A stretch of 6,078 bases of DNA from SIG622 sp045604705 (GTDB lineage: Bacteria; Bacillota; Clostridia; Oscillospirales; CAG-382), in assembly GCA_045604705.1 (NCBI GenBank), contig JAZUOO010000038.1:1-6078 (forward strand). Direction: 5' to 3'. Made by a program: the position numbers and the translations under genes. This document shows, one piece after another, positions 1-5,484 of this stretch (position 1 is its first letter; each line of letters opens with the position of its first letter). The notes beneath the pieces are model-generated. The model did no database searches and had not been told where the DNA came from. It was given only the letters and a program-made list of their open reading frames with translations.

Positions 1-30
1 ATATCATCACAGTCACATTTTTTCGGATAT

Positions 31-71
31 AAAAAAAGAATGACAACTCCCGGTAAAGAGAATTGTCACTC
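31..71 (-). terminator. Rho-independent terminator of tRNA-Arg
   Basis: On the minus strand the arms are GAGTGACAATTCTC (71-58) and GGGAGTTGTCATTC (51-38), which pair over 14 bp with three G-T wobbles around a 6-nt loop. A run of seven T follows (37-31). It begins four bases after the tRNA CCA end, so it terminates the tRNA transcript. Confidence 0.93.
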
Positions 72-74
72 TAA

Positions 75-151
75 TGGCGCGTCACGAGGGACTCGAACCC
101 CCGACCTACTGGTTCGTAGCCAGTTACTCTATCCAGCTGAGCTAGTGACGC
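75..151 (-). tRNA. tRNA-Arg (anticodon ACG)
   Basis: The minus strand folds as a full cloverleaf of 77 nt. The acceptor arms GCGTCAC (151-145) and GTGACGC (85-79) pair perfectly. The anticodon stem ACTGG/CCAGT encloses the loop CTACGAA, giving anticodon ACG, which is deaminated to ICG in bacteria and reads CGU, CGC and CGA. The T arm contains GGTTCGAGTCC. The discriminator is G and the CCA end is encoded. It has its own promoter and terminator, so it is a monocistronic tRNA unit downstream of fruK on the same strand. Confidence 0.97.
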
Positions 152-177
152 ATTAGTACCCAACCGAGTACCTGTTT

Positions 178-206
178 ATAATACCATATTTTATCTTGTT
201 TGTCAA
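178..206 (-). promoter_or_regulatory. Promoter of tRNA-Arg
   Basis: Minus strand: a consensus -35 TTGACA (206-201), a 17-bp spacer, and -10 TATTAT (183-178) preceded by TG one base upstream (extended -10). It lies about 27 bp upstream of the mature tRNA 5' end, a normal leader length. Confidence 0.93.
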
Positions 207-295
207 GAGTTTTTATAAAATAATTTTCTTTTCCAAAAAATCAACAAATAAATTCCTAATTAACTTTTTTCATTGTATATTTTTGCAAAGCACGC

Positions 296-1198
296 TCAGA
301 ATGTTTCAAACATCTCGATAATTTTCGACTTCACCGCAAGGTCCTTCGAAAAAGCAGTTGCGGCACCGCAGGCAGCACCGAGCTTCAGGGAATATGAATA
401 ATCCGAGCTTTGCATAAATCCCGCAACAAAGCCTGCGACCATGGAGTCCCCTGCACCGACGGAATTGACTGTCTTGCCTTTTGCTCCGCCTATTTTGTGA
501 CTTTTGCCGTCCTCGGAGAGAAGTATTGCACCGTCCTTATCCCTTGAAACAATGACGTTTCTTGCCCCCATATCACGGAGCTTTTGAGCATATTTTATTA
601 TTTCCTGTTCCTCTTTTATTTCGATACCAAAAATTTCCGAAAGCTCAAAGGTATTTGGCTTTACAAGGAAAGGTCTATATTTCAGAACATTCACAAGAAG
701 CTTGCCGCTTGCATCCACAACCGAATTAATTTTTTTATTCGAAAGAACATCAAGTATGTCGCTGTAAGTTGTTTCCGGAAGACTGCCCGGAATACTGCCC
801 GCAAGAACTATTGTATCTCCGTCTTTAAGGTTGTTTATTTTTCTAAAAAACTCCGAAAGTGCATCGGACGATATATCGGGACCTTTGCCGTTGATTTCCG
901 TCTCGGATTCACCCTTGATTTTTACGTTTATTCTGGTATTTCCGTTCGGGAGCTGTACAAAATCCGTATTTATACCCTTTTCCGAAAGACACTCGGTAAT
1001 TTTCTTGCCCGTAAAACCTGCAATAAAGCCGAGAGCAGTTGATTCAATACCAAGCTCACGAAGAATCAAAGACACGTTTATACCTTTGCCTCCGATATAT
1101 AGTTCCTCAGAGCTGCTTCTGTTTGTTTCACCGATATTGATTTCTCCCGTGTGCATTATATAATCAAGTGCGGGATTGAATGTAACCGTATATATCAT
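296..1198 (-). CDS. fruK: 1-phosphofructokinase (PfkB/ribokinase family)
   Basis: This 300-residue cytoplasmic sugar kinase is expected to phosphorylate fructose 1-phosphate to fructose 1,6-bisphosphate with ATP, the step after PTS uptake of fructose. Family marks visible are the N-terminal YTVTFNPALD (residues 3-12), the substrate-binding GGKGINVS (36-43), PGSLP (137-141), the KPN segment (180-182), and the C-terminal PfkB signature VGAGDSMVAGF (247-257), where Asp251 is the expected catalytic base. Length is typical. The start has a good ribosome site (AAAGGATG) nine bases upstream. Unlike classical fru operons there is no fruR or fruA beside it within the window; it is divergent from the serine dehydratase gene and has its own promoter. 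Tagatose-6-phosphate kinase (LacC) is a close relative and cannot be excluded from sequence alone, but the N-terminus reads as FruK. No clear terminator follows it before the tRNA-Arg promoter. Confidence 0.87.
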   Translation of the reverse strand: MIYTVTFNPALDYIMHTGEINIGETNRSSSEELYIGGKGINVSLILRELGIESTALGFIAGFTGKKITECLSEKGINTDFVQLPNGNTRINVKIKGESETEINGKGPDISSDALSEFFRKINNLKDGDTIVLAGSIPGSLPETTYSDILDVLSNKKINSVVDASGKLLVNVLKYRPFLVKPNTFELSEIFGIEIKEEQEIIKYAQKLRDMGARNVIVSRDKDGAILLSEDGKSHKIGGAKGKTVNSVGAGDSMVAGFVAGFMQSSDYSYSLKLGAACGAATAFSKDLAVKSKIIEMFETF

Positions 1199-1219
1199 TA
1201 ACTCACATCCTTTAATTTT

Positions 1220-1247
1220 ATTATATACTATTTCACAGATTTTACAA
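1220..1247 (-). promoter_or_regulatory. Probable promoter of fruK
   Basis: Minus strand: -35 TTGTAA (1247-1242, two mismatches to consensus), a 16-bp spacer, and a consensus -10 TATAAT (1225-1220). It places transcription start roughly 15 bp upstream of the fruK start codon, giving a very short leader. Confidence 0.68.
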
Positions 1248-1270
1248 GTGCTATTTTCAAAAAAATCGTA

Positions 1271-1288
1271 AGTGGACCAATAGTGGAC
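1271..1288. promoter_or_regulatory. Direct repeat AGTGGAC x2, candidate operator
   Basis: AGTGGAC occurs at 1271-1277 and again at 1282-1288, with an 11-bp period (one helical turn). It lies about 24 bp upstream of the fruK -35 and about 54 bp upstream of the dehydratase -10, between the divergent promoters. The arrangement suits a dimeric regulator bound on one face of the helix. Which protein binds is unknown; the HTH domain of the adjacent dehydratase fusion is one candidate. Confidence 0.4.
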
Positions 1289-1326
1289 ATATTTTGCAAA
1301 ATTATTTTATTTTATACCACGATTGT

Positions 1327-1347
1327 TCACAGTAAATGTGATATAAT
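1327..1347 (+). promoter_or_regulatory. Extended -10 promoter with overlapping palindrome
   Basis: A consensus -10 TATAAT (1342-1347) is preceded by TG one base upstream (1340 is the G), forming an extended -10. No good -35 lies at 16-18 bp spacing. Directly against the -10 is the inverted repeat TCACA-GTAAA-TGTGA (1327-1341), which could be a repressor or activator site. Transcription would start near 1354, about 47 bp upstream of the dehydratase ATG. Confidence 0.6.
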
Positions 1348-1400
1348 AAAGACAGAAATACGCAAATTTTATCCTACAAAATATAAAAGGGTGACAAACA

Positions 1401-2846
1401 ATGTACAATACTGTTTCGGAAAAGATAAAATCCATAAGAATTGACAACGGAATATCACAGAGACAGCTTGCCGAAAGGCTTGGACTTTCCAATAGAGCCG
1501 TTTCAAAATGGGAGAACGGACTTTCCTATCCGTCAACAGAAAATCTCATTAAAATAGCTGAGGTCTTTTCTGTGCCTCTCGAATATTTCTTTGAAAAAGC
1601 GAAGCAGGAAAATGAGAAAAAAGAAGATACCACTCCCGCCGGTATGGAATCTCTTTCCGAGCTTTACAAAACAGGTGCAGGTCCTTCAAGCTCGCACACA
1701 ATGGGGCCGGAAAAGGCTTGTAAGCTGTTTGCGCAGAGAAATGAAAATGCAGACTCTTTCAAGGTCATCCTATATGGCTCGCTTGCAAAAACTGGTAAAG
1801 GTCACGGCACTGACGTAGTCATAAAAAAGACCTTTCACCCGAAGGATGTCACCGTAGTCTTTGATACGACCGTCCCCATGGTATCACTCCCCCATCCCAA
1901 CACCATGGATATTGTTGCAATCAAAAACGGCAGAAAAGCAGACACCGCAAGAGTGCTCAGCATCGGAGGCGGAAGTATTGTATCGGAAAATTTCAGCATA
2001 CCCGTATCACAACTGATATATCCTGAAACAAGCTTCAAGGAAATAACCGACTACTGTCGAAAGAACAAGCTCCGTCTGTGGCAGTACGTTGAAAGACGTG
2101 AAGGTGAGGGCTTTGCCGAGCATATGGCAAACATCTGGGAAACAATGAAAGAGTCAATAAGCCGAGGTCTTGAAGATGAAGGAGTGCTCCCCGGTGGATT
2201 GGGAGTAGTAAAAAAAGCAAAGACATTATTTAATTCCCAGCACATAGACGAGAGTGCCGAAACAAGAGAAAACCGAATAGTATGCTCCTACGCCTTTGCG
2301 GTAAGCGAACAAAATGCCTCCTACGGTAAGGTGGTAACGGCTCCAACCTGTGGAGCTTCGGGAGTTGTTCCTGCCTGTCTGTACTATCAACAGCAAAAGC
2401 ACGGTTACAGCGATGTCCAGATTATCCGTGCGCTTGAAACTGCTGGAGTGATTGGAAATCTTATAAAAACCAACGCATCCATCTCGGGAGCACGTCACGG
2501 GTGTCAAGCTGAAATAGGAACAGCCTGTGCAATGGCCTCAGCAGCACTTGCGGAGCTTTTCGGACTTAACATTGACAAGATAGAGTATGCCGCCGAAATT
2601 GCGATAGAACACCATCTGGGTCTTACCTGCGACCCCATCTGCGGACTTGTGCAAATCCCCTGCATAGAAAGAAATGCCGTTGCTGCAATGCGTGCGATAA
2701 ATGCTGTCAGCCTTGCAAGCTTCCTCAGTGATACAAGGAAAATTTCACTTGATAAAGTTATAATTGCCATGAAAGAAACCGGCAGAGACATTGCAAGACA
2801 GTACAAGGAGACCGGTGAAGGTGGACTTGCGAATATAGGGATTTAG
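1401..2846 (+). CDS. XRE-type HTH fused to Fe-S L-serine dehydratase
   Basis: A 481-residue fusion. Residues 7-62 form a XRE/Cro-type helix-turn-helix (SQRQLAERLG, then recognition helix NRAVSKWENG at 31-40). A charged linker (66-81) leads to Met82, where the sequence becomes a complete single-chain [4Fe-4S] L-serine dehydratase (L-serine to pyruvate plus ammonia). The beta-type domain carries GPSSSHTMGP (94-103) and HPNTM (165-169). The alpha-type domain carries TAPTCGASG (313-321), GARHGCQAEIGTAC and GLTCDPICGLVQIPCIERN. Cys368, Cys410 and Cys421 have the 42 and 11 spacing of the cluster ligands in the Legionella enzyme. Met82 matches the usual enzyme N-terminus (MxSLxxxxKxGxGPSSSHT), so the HTH was added to an intact enzyme. 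The enzyme part is about 400 residues against roughly 455 for single-chain homologues, and ends GGLANIGI without the terminal Cys found in several of them. The start has ribosome site AAAAGGGTGA six bases upstream. It is monocistronic and divergent from fruK. Enzyme identity is firm; a DNA-binding role is inferred from the HTH. Confidence 0.93.
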   Translation: MYNTVSEKIKSIRIDNGISQRQLAERLGLSNRAVSKWENGLSYPSTENLIKIAEVFSVPLEYFFEKAKQENEKKEDTTPAGMESLSELYKTGAGPSSSHTMGPEKACKLFAQRNENADSFKVILYGSLAKTGKGHGTDVVIKKTFHPKDVTVVFDTTVPMVSLPHPNTMDIVAIKNGRKADTARVLSIGGGSIVSENFSIPVSQLIYPETSFKEITDYCRKNKLRLWQYVERREGEGFAEHMANIWETMKESISRGLEDEGVLPGGLGVVKKAKTLFNSQHIDESAETRENRIVCSYAFAVSEQNASYGKVVTAPTCGASGVVPACLYYQQQKHGYSDVQIIRALETAGVIGNLIKTNASISGARHGCQAEIGTACAMASAALAELFGLNIDKIEYAAEIAIEHHLGLTCDPICGLVQIPCIERNAVAAMRAINAVSLASFLSDTRKISLDKVIIAMKETGRDIARQYKETGEGGLANIGI

Positions 2847-3090
2847 AAACTTTATGGAATACCCCCCTGTATATATGACGTCGCATCAAAGCTAAGCTTC
2901 GGGTCTTTAATAGAACTTCTGAATGGATTCGGATGGAGCTGCTCCAAAATGCGTATCCTGCTCGAATTCTGAAGCTTTTCCGAAAGAACCCCTCTTCAGA
3001 CTCCATCTCCCCTAGCGACTCAGAAACCTCTTTGACGAAAGCAACAACATTTACACAATTCAATAGCAAAACTCCAACGCGAGTGTATAT
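2847..3090. other. Intergenic block without a convincing gene
   Basis: This block of about 240 bp after the dehydratase stop is visibly more GC-rich than the AT-rich stretch to its right. On the minus strand two frames are open over much of it, but neither has recognisable protein features or a persuasive start. It contains short self-complementary pieces: GGAGC-T-GCTCC near 2935-2945, and TCTGAAG near 2969 with CTTCAGA near 2995. No terminator for the dehydratase gene was found here. It could be a dispersed intergenic repeat, a gene remnant or a structured RNA; a single copy cannot decide. Confidence 0.35.
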
Positions 3091-3244
3091 TTCTTCTCAT
3101 ATATAAAAACCTTTTTTAATTATTTTTATAACTATATTATTATATCAAAAAGCAAACTTTAAATAGTAGCTTCTGCAAAAACCATGTCCCGAAATACGAA
3201 AAACTAACGGATAAGTCAAACTGAAAAGTCAAATTAAAAAACTC

Positions 3245-3273
3245 TTGACAAAAGTGCATATCTGTAGTATAAT
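3245..3273 (+). promoter_or_regulatory. Promoter of tRNA-Val, perfect consensus
   Basis: -35 TTGACA (3245-3250), a 17-bp spacer and -10 TATAAT (3268-3273) match the sigma-A consensus at every position. It lies 14 bp upstream of the mature tRNA 5' end. The AT-rich stretch 3091-3244 before it holds no gene I can support. Confidence 0.96.
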
Positions 3274-3287
3274 ATCACCGTTGATAC

Positions 3288-3364
3288 GGAGGCATAGCTC
3301 AGCTGGTTAGAGTACTTGCTTGACATGCAAGGGGTCGTAGATTCGAGTTCTACTGTCTCCACCA
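3288..3364 (+). tRNA. tRNA-Val (anticodon GAC)
   Basis: A 77-nt cloverleaf. The acceptor arms GGAGGCA (3288-3294) and TGTCTCC (3354-3360) pair with one G-T wobble. The anticodon stem CTTGC/GCAAG encloses TTGACAT, so the anticodon is GAC, reading the valine codons GUC and GUU. The T-loop region reads ATTCGAGTT. The discriminator is A and CCA is encoded (3362-3364). It is a single-tRNA transcription unit with its own promoter and terminator. Confidence 0.96.
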
Positions 3365-3370
3365 TACGGG

Positions 3371-3411
3371 AATACGCGTAAATGTTGAATTTATGCGTAT
3401 TTTTCTTTTTT
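3371..3411 (+). terminator. Rho-independent terminator of tRNA-Val
   Basis: Arms AATACGCGTAAAT (3371-3383) and ATTTATGCGTATT (3389-3401) pair over 13 bp with one G-T wobble around a 5-nt loop, followed by a T-rich run with one interrupting C (3400-3411). It starts seven bases after the tRNA CCA end. Confidence 0.93.
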
Positions 3412-3497
3412 CTTGCCGACGAAAAATTGCTCTAAAGTTAAACAGTTATGTCAACAAACTTTTCTTTTTTGATTGGAAAGATAGAAAAATAAAGTAT

Positions 3498-3532
3498 AAA
3501 AAGCAGACATTCCTCTTTTGGAGTGTCCGCTT
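3498..3532 (-). terminator. Terminator of the minus-strand cyclotransferase unit
   Basis: Minus strand: arms AAGCGGACACTCC (3532-3520) and GGAATGTCTGCTT (3513-3501) form a 13-position stem with one C-A mismatch and one G-T wobble, then TTTTT (3502-3498) and a further T-rich stretch. It sits directly after the stop of the SHOCT remnant. The stretch 3412-3497 to its left shows nothing else. Confidence 0.82.
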
Positions 3533-3535
3533 AAG

Positions 3536-3711
3536 TTATGTGATAAACAAAAGACCGAGTATCTGTTTTTCCTTTGCGTAGAATTCTTCCTGTGTGATTA
3601 CGATGTTATCGAAAATTCTTCAAATTTATCCAGTTTGTCGGCAAAGCTTACCTTAGTTTGGTTGATGACTACCTGACATATTTTATACAATTTGTCCCTT
3701 TTTATTTCCAT
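3536..3711 (-). pseudogene. Frameshifted SHOCT-domain protein remnant
   Basis: Minus strand. An ATG at 3711-3709 directly abuts the stop codon of the upstream cyclotransferase gene and opens a frame whose C-terminal part reads FADKLDKFEEF, then stops at 3600-3598. Shifting frame near 3611-3616 continues as DNIVITQEEFYAKEKQILGL and ends at a TAA at 3538-3536. Joined, this matches the short C-terminal oligomerisation (SHOCT) helix pair of clostridial proteins, whose usual form is close to KKFKELLDSGVITQEEFDAKKKQLLGL-like spacing. Neither frame alone contains the whole motif, so a one-base-type indel has broken it. Whether it was once a separate small gene or the tail of a longer one is unclear. 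No ribosome site precedes its ATG, so translation would depend on coupling to the upstream stop. Confidence 0.68.
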
Positions 3712-4506
3712 TTAAACATCTGCATTTATTTTAAATTCAAAAAGCTTATCCCAACGTTTGCCTGTAACATACACACTTCCATTTTGCGGATTATAAGCGA
3801 TACCATTCAGAACATCGTCCGGATCATTCCCTGCTGGCTGATACAAGCCTTGGAAATCAATAATTCTTTTCACATTTCCGCTTTCCGGATCTATAACGAG
3901 AATCCTTTCCGAAAGCCACTGATTTGCCCAAATTTCGCCGTCGATATATTCAAGTTCGTTTATATTCAGCATCTCAATACCGTCATTCGTAACTGCAACA
4001 CTCTTTATGACATTCAGTTCCTCGTCCATAAAATAGAGATTCGAAGTCCCATCGCTTGCAATGAGAAATTTACCGTTAGTGGTAAGCCCCCAGCCCTGCC
4101 TTGGATAGGAATACGTCATTTCATGCACAAGAGTCTCCGGATCAAACACCTGTACCTGATTTTCCTTGTAGGTCAAAACATACAGCTTGTCCGCAAAAAC
4201 CACCGACCCCTCGGCAAAAATATCATCCGCAAAGAAATGTTCCTTTTTTGCAATGCCCGACTCAATATCAATATTCTTATATAGCTTAGACTTCTCATAT
4301 TGCCCGGTACTTTCATACATCTCGCCGTTATAAAAGAATAGTCCCTGCGTAAAGGATTCCGGATTATGAGGATATTCTCCGACGGGTGTCAGACACTCCG
4401 AATAATGAAGAGTCTTCACGGCACTCTCCGATTCTTTTTCAGTAGTCGGCGTTACCATGAAAATGTACAGCAATATCATAACAACATTTAACATTTTTTC
4501 CAACAT
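3712..4506 (-). CDS. Glutaminyl-peptide cyclotransferase, secreted
   Basis: A 264-residue protein of the plant/bacterial-type glutamine cyclotransferase family (five-bladed beta-propeller), which converts N-terminal glutamine of peptides to pyroglutamate and releases ammonia. Family marks in order: PHNPESFTQGL (46-56), YESTGQY (64 onward), FAEGS (97-101), WGLT (139-142), NELEY (183-187), WANQW (193-197), VLNGIAY (232-238) and VTGKRW (247-252). The N-terminus is a hydrophobic stretch (about residues 6-19) after a short charged start, a signal peptide or membrane anchor, so it likely acts outside the membrane; no lipobox Cys is visible. Met at 4506 is chosen because the strong GGAGG (4518-4514) is seven bases away; the ATG at 4512 is only one base from it. 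It has its own promoter. Its substrate is unknown. A broken SHOCT gene follows without a gap. Confidence 0.88.
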   Translation of the reverse strand: MLEKMLNVVMILLYIFMVTPTTEKESESAVKTLHYSECLTPVGEYPHNPESFTQGLFFYNGEMYESTGQYEKSKLYKNIDIESGIAKKEHFFADDIFAEGSVVFADKLYVLTYKENQVQVFDPETLVHEMTYSYPRQGWGLTTNGKFLIASDGTSNLYFMDEELNVIKSVAVTNDGIEMLNINELEYIDGEIWANQWLSERILVIDPESGNVKRIIDFQGLYQPAGNDPDDVLNGIAYNPQNGSVYVTGKRWDKLFEFKINADV

Positions 4507-4513
4507 CAACATT

Positions 4514-4518
4514 CCTCC
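4514..4518 (-). promoter_or_regulatory. Ribosome binding site deciding the cyclotransferase start
   Basis: Minus strand GGAGG within GGGGAGGA. It lies seven bases before the ATG at 4506-4504 and only one base before the ATG at 4512-4510, favouring the shorter protein by two residues. Confidence 0.8.
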
Positions 4519-4527
4519 CCGAAAGAT

Positions 4528-4565
4528 ATATACTATTAGTATATCACATTTTTTTCAATTGTCAA
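4528..4565 (-). promoter_or_regulatory. Cyclotransferase promoter embedded in a 17-bp palindrome
   Basis: Minus strand: consensus -35 TTGACA (4565-4560), a 16-bp spacer, and -10 TATACT (4543-4538) with an upstream TG (extended -10). The -10 lies inside a perfect palindrome ATATACTA-T-TAGTATAT (4528-4544) that also reaches the expected transcription start. That placement suits a repressor operator; the binding protein is unknown. Confidence 0.75.
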
Positions 4566-4579
4566 GGGTAACAAAAGGT

Positions 4580-4599
4580 CTTGTTTTGTCAAAAACAAG
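4580..4599. repeat. Short perfect inverted repeat
   Basis: CTTGTTTT-GTCA-AAAACAAG, 8-bp arms with a 4-nt loop. It lies upstream of the cyclotransferase -35 and about 68 bp upstream of the azlC -35, in the divergent intergenic region. It has no T-run and is not a terminator. It may be a regulator site or chance in AT-rich DNA. Confidence 0.35.
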
Positions 4600-4666
4600 T
4601 AATAAATTTCGATAAATTGATGAATTTGCGAAATGATAAAATCATTAAACAAAATCACCTGCTTTC

Positions 4667-4695
4667 TTGACATTGTCAGTAAAGTATGCTATAAT
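4667..4695 (+). promoter_or_regulatory. Promoter of azlCD, perfect consensus
   Basis: -35 TTGACA (4667-4672), a 17-bp spacer and -10 TATAAT (4690-4695), with TG one base upstream (extended -10). The azlC frame is open upstream to an ATG at 4633, but that would place the promoter inside the gene, so the true start is downstream. Confidence 0.92.
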
Positions 4696-4752
4696 ATGCC
4701 TCGGTTTGTAAACAGAAACAAAAAAGTAGAGAAAGGTGATGTCCCCGAGAAA

Positions 4753-5484
4753 ATGAATTTGGCTAAAACTAAGAAACGTTCTCTGTTTCTGCAAGGGCTT
4801 ATAGACGGACTGCCAATCTGCTTGGGTTATCTCTCGGTTGCCTTTGCTTTCGGTATCTCAGCCGTCGGTAGCGGTCTTACCGCACTTGAAGCTCTTCTTA
4901 TCTCCATGACCAACGTTACAAGTGCAGGACAGGTCGCAGGAATAGGAATAATCGCGGCAGGCGGAAGTCTTGCGGAAATGGCGGTCTCGCAGATAGGTAT
5001 CAACCTCAGATACGCTCTTATGTCCGTGTCACTCTCGCAAAAATTCGGAAAAAGCATACGACTGATTGACCGTTTTATCATAGCCTTCGTAAATACAGAC
5101 GAGGTCTTCGGCGTTGCCTCAAGCAAATCCGGTAATGTTGAACGAAATTATATGTACGGTCTGATTATCCCGCCATATGTCGGTTGGAGCATCGGAACCA
5201 TCCTCGGAGCATTGGCAGGTAATATCCTACCGGCATCAATAACAAGTGCACTCGGTATCGCAGTCTACGGAATGTTTGTTGCAATTGTCATTCCAAAGGC
5301 AAAAACCGATCACCCGGTTGCAGTCTGTGCACTCGCGGCGATTCTTCTCAGCTGTGCATTTAGGTATCTGCCGTTCCTTTGCAGTGTTCCCGCAGGCTTT
5401 TCCGTAATAATATGTGCGGTGATTGCAAGCGGAATATTTGCATTTGTTTCTCCGATAGAACAGAACAAGGAGGATAAACAATGA
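4753..5484 (+). CDS. azlC: AzlC-type branched-chain amino-acid exporter subunit
   Basis: A 243-residue membrane protein, the large subunit of the AzlCD exporter (LIV-E family) that moves branched-chain amino acids or their analogues out of the cell together with AzlD. Visible family marks are GLIDGLPICLGYLSVAFAFG (about 15-34), the SAGQVAGIG segment (about 57-65), NLRYALMSVSL (about 84-94), FVNTDEVFG (about 111-119), and several further hydrophobic helices to the C-terminus. The start at 4753 is chosen because residues after it align with usual AzlC N-termini and because a consensus promoter lies just upstream (4667-4695), inside the longer open frame. The ribosome site AAAGGTGAT (4732-4740) is about 12 bases away, longer than ideal. 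The stop overlaps the azlD start (ATGA), implying translational coupling. No regulatory gene is adjacent. Confidence 0.9.
   Translation: MNLAKTKKRSLFLQGLIDGLPICLGYLSVAFAFGISAVGSGLTALEALLISMTNVTSAGQVAGIGIIAAGGSLAEMAVSQIGINLRYALMSVSLSQKFGKSIRLIDRFIIAFVNTDEVFGVASSKSGNVERNYMYGLIIPPYVGWSIGTILGALAGNILPASITSALGIAVYGMFVAIVIPKAKTDHPVAVCALAAILLSCAFRYLPFLCSVPAGFSVIICAVIASGIFAFVSPIEQNKEDKQ

Noticed and set aside
584..1163. Plus-strand open frames across the fruK gene
   Set aside because: They are antisense to a clearly recognised PfkB kinase and show no family features, ribosome site or promoter of their own.
1199..1400. Riboswitch or T-box leader upstream of fruK or the dehydratase
   Set aside because: Both leaders are short from the predicted starts and contain no terminator/antiterminator pair or T-box sequence.
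2758..3069. Minus-strand frame of about 103 codons
   Set aside because: Its end runs antisense into the dehydratase gene, no good ribosome site precedes the start, and no protein family is recognisable. The underlying block is kept as an unexplained intergenic element.
3393..3581. Plus-strand 62-codon frame after tRNA-Val
   Set aside because: It begins inside the tRNA terminator and runs through the opposite-strand terminator; it is low-complexity AT-rich sequence with no ribosome site.
3658..4284. Plus-strand 208-codon frame
   Set aside because: It is antisense to the glutaminyl-peptide cyclotransferase, whose motifs and ribosome site are clear; the plus-strand translation is Ile/Phe-rich with no recognisable domain.
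4633..4752. Longer N-terminus for AzlC starting at 4633
   Set aside because: A perfect -35/-10 promoter lies inside this stretch, and the extra 40 residues do not resemble an AzlC N-terminus.
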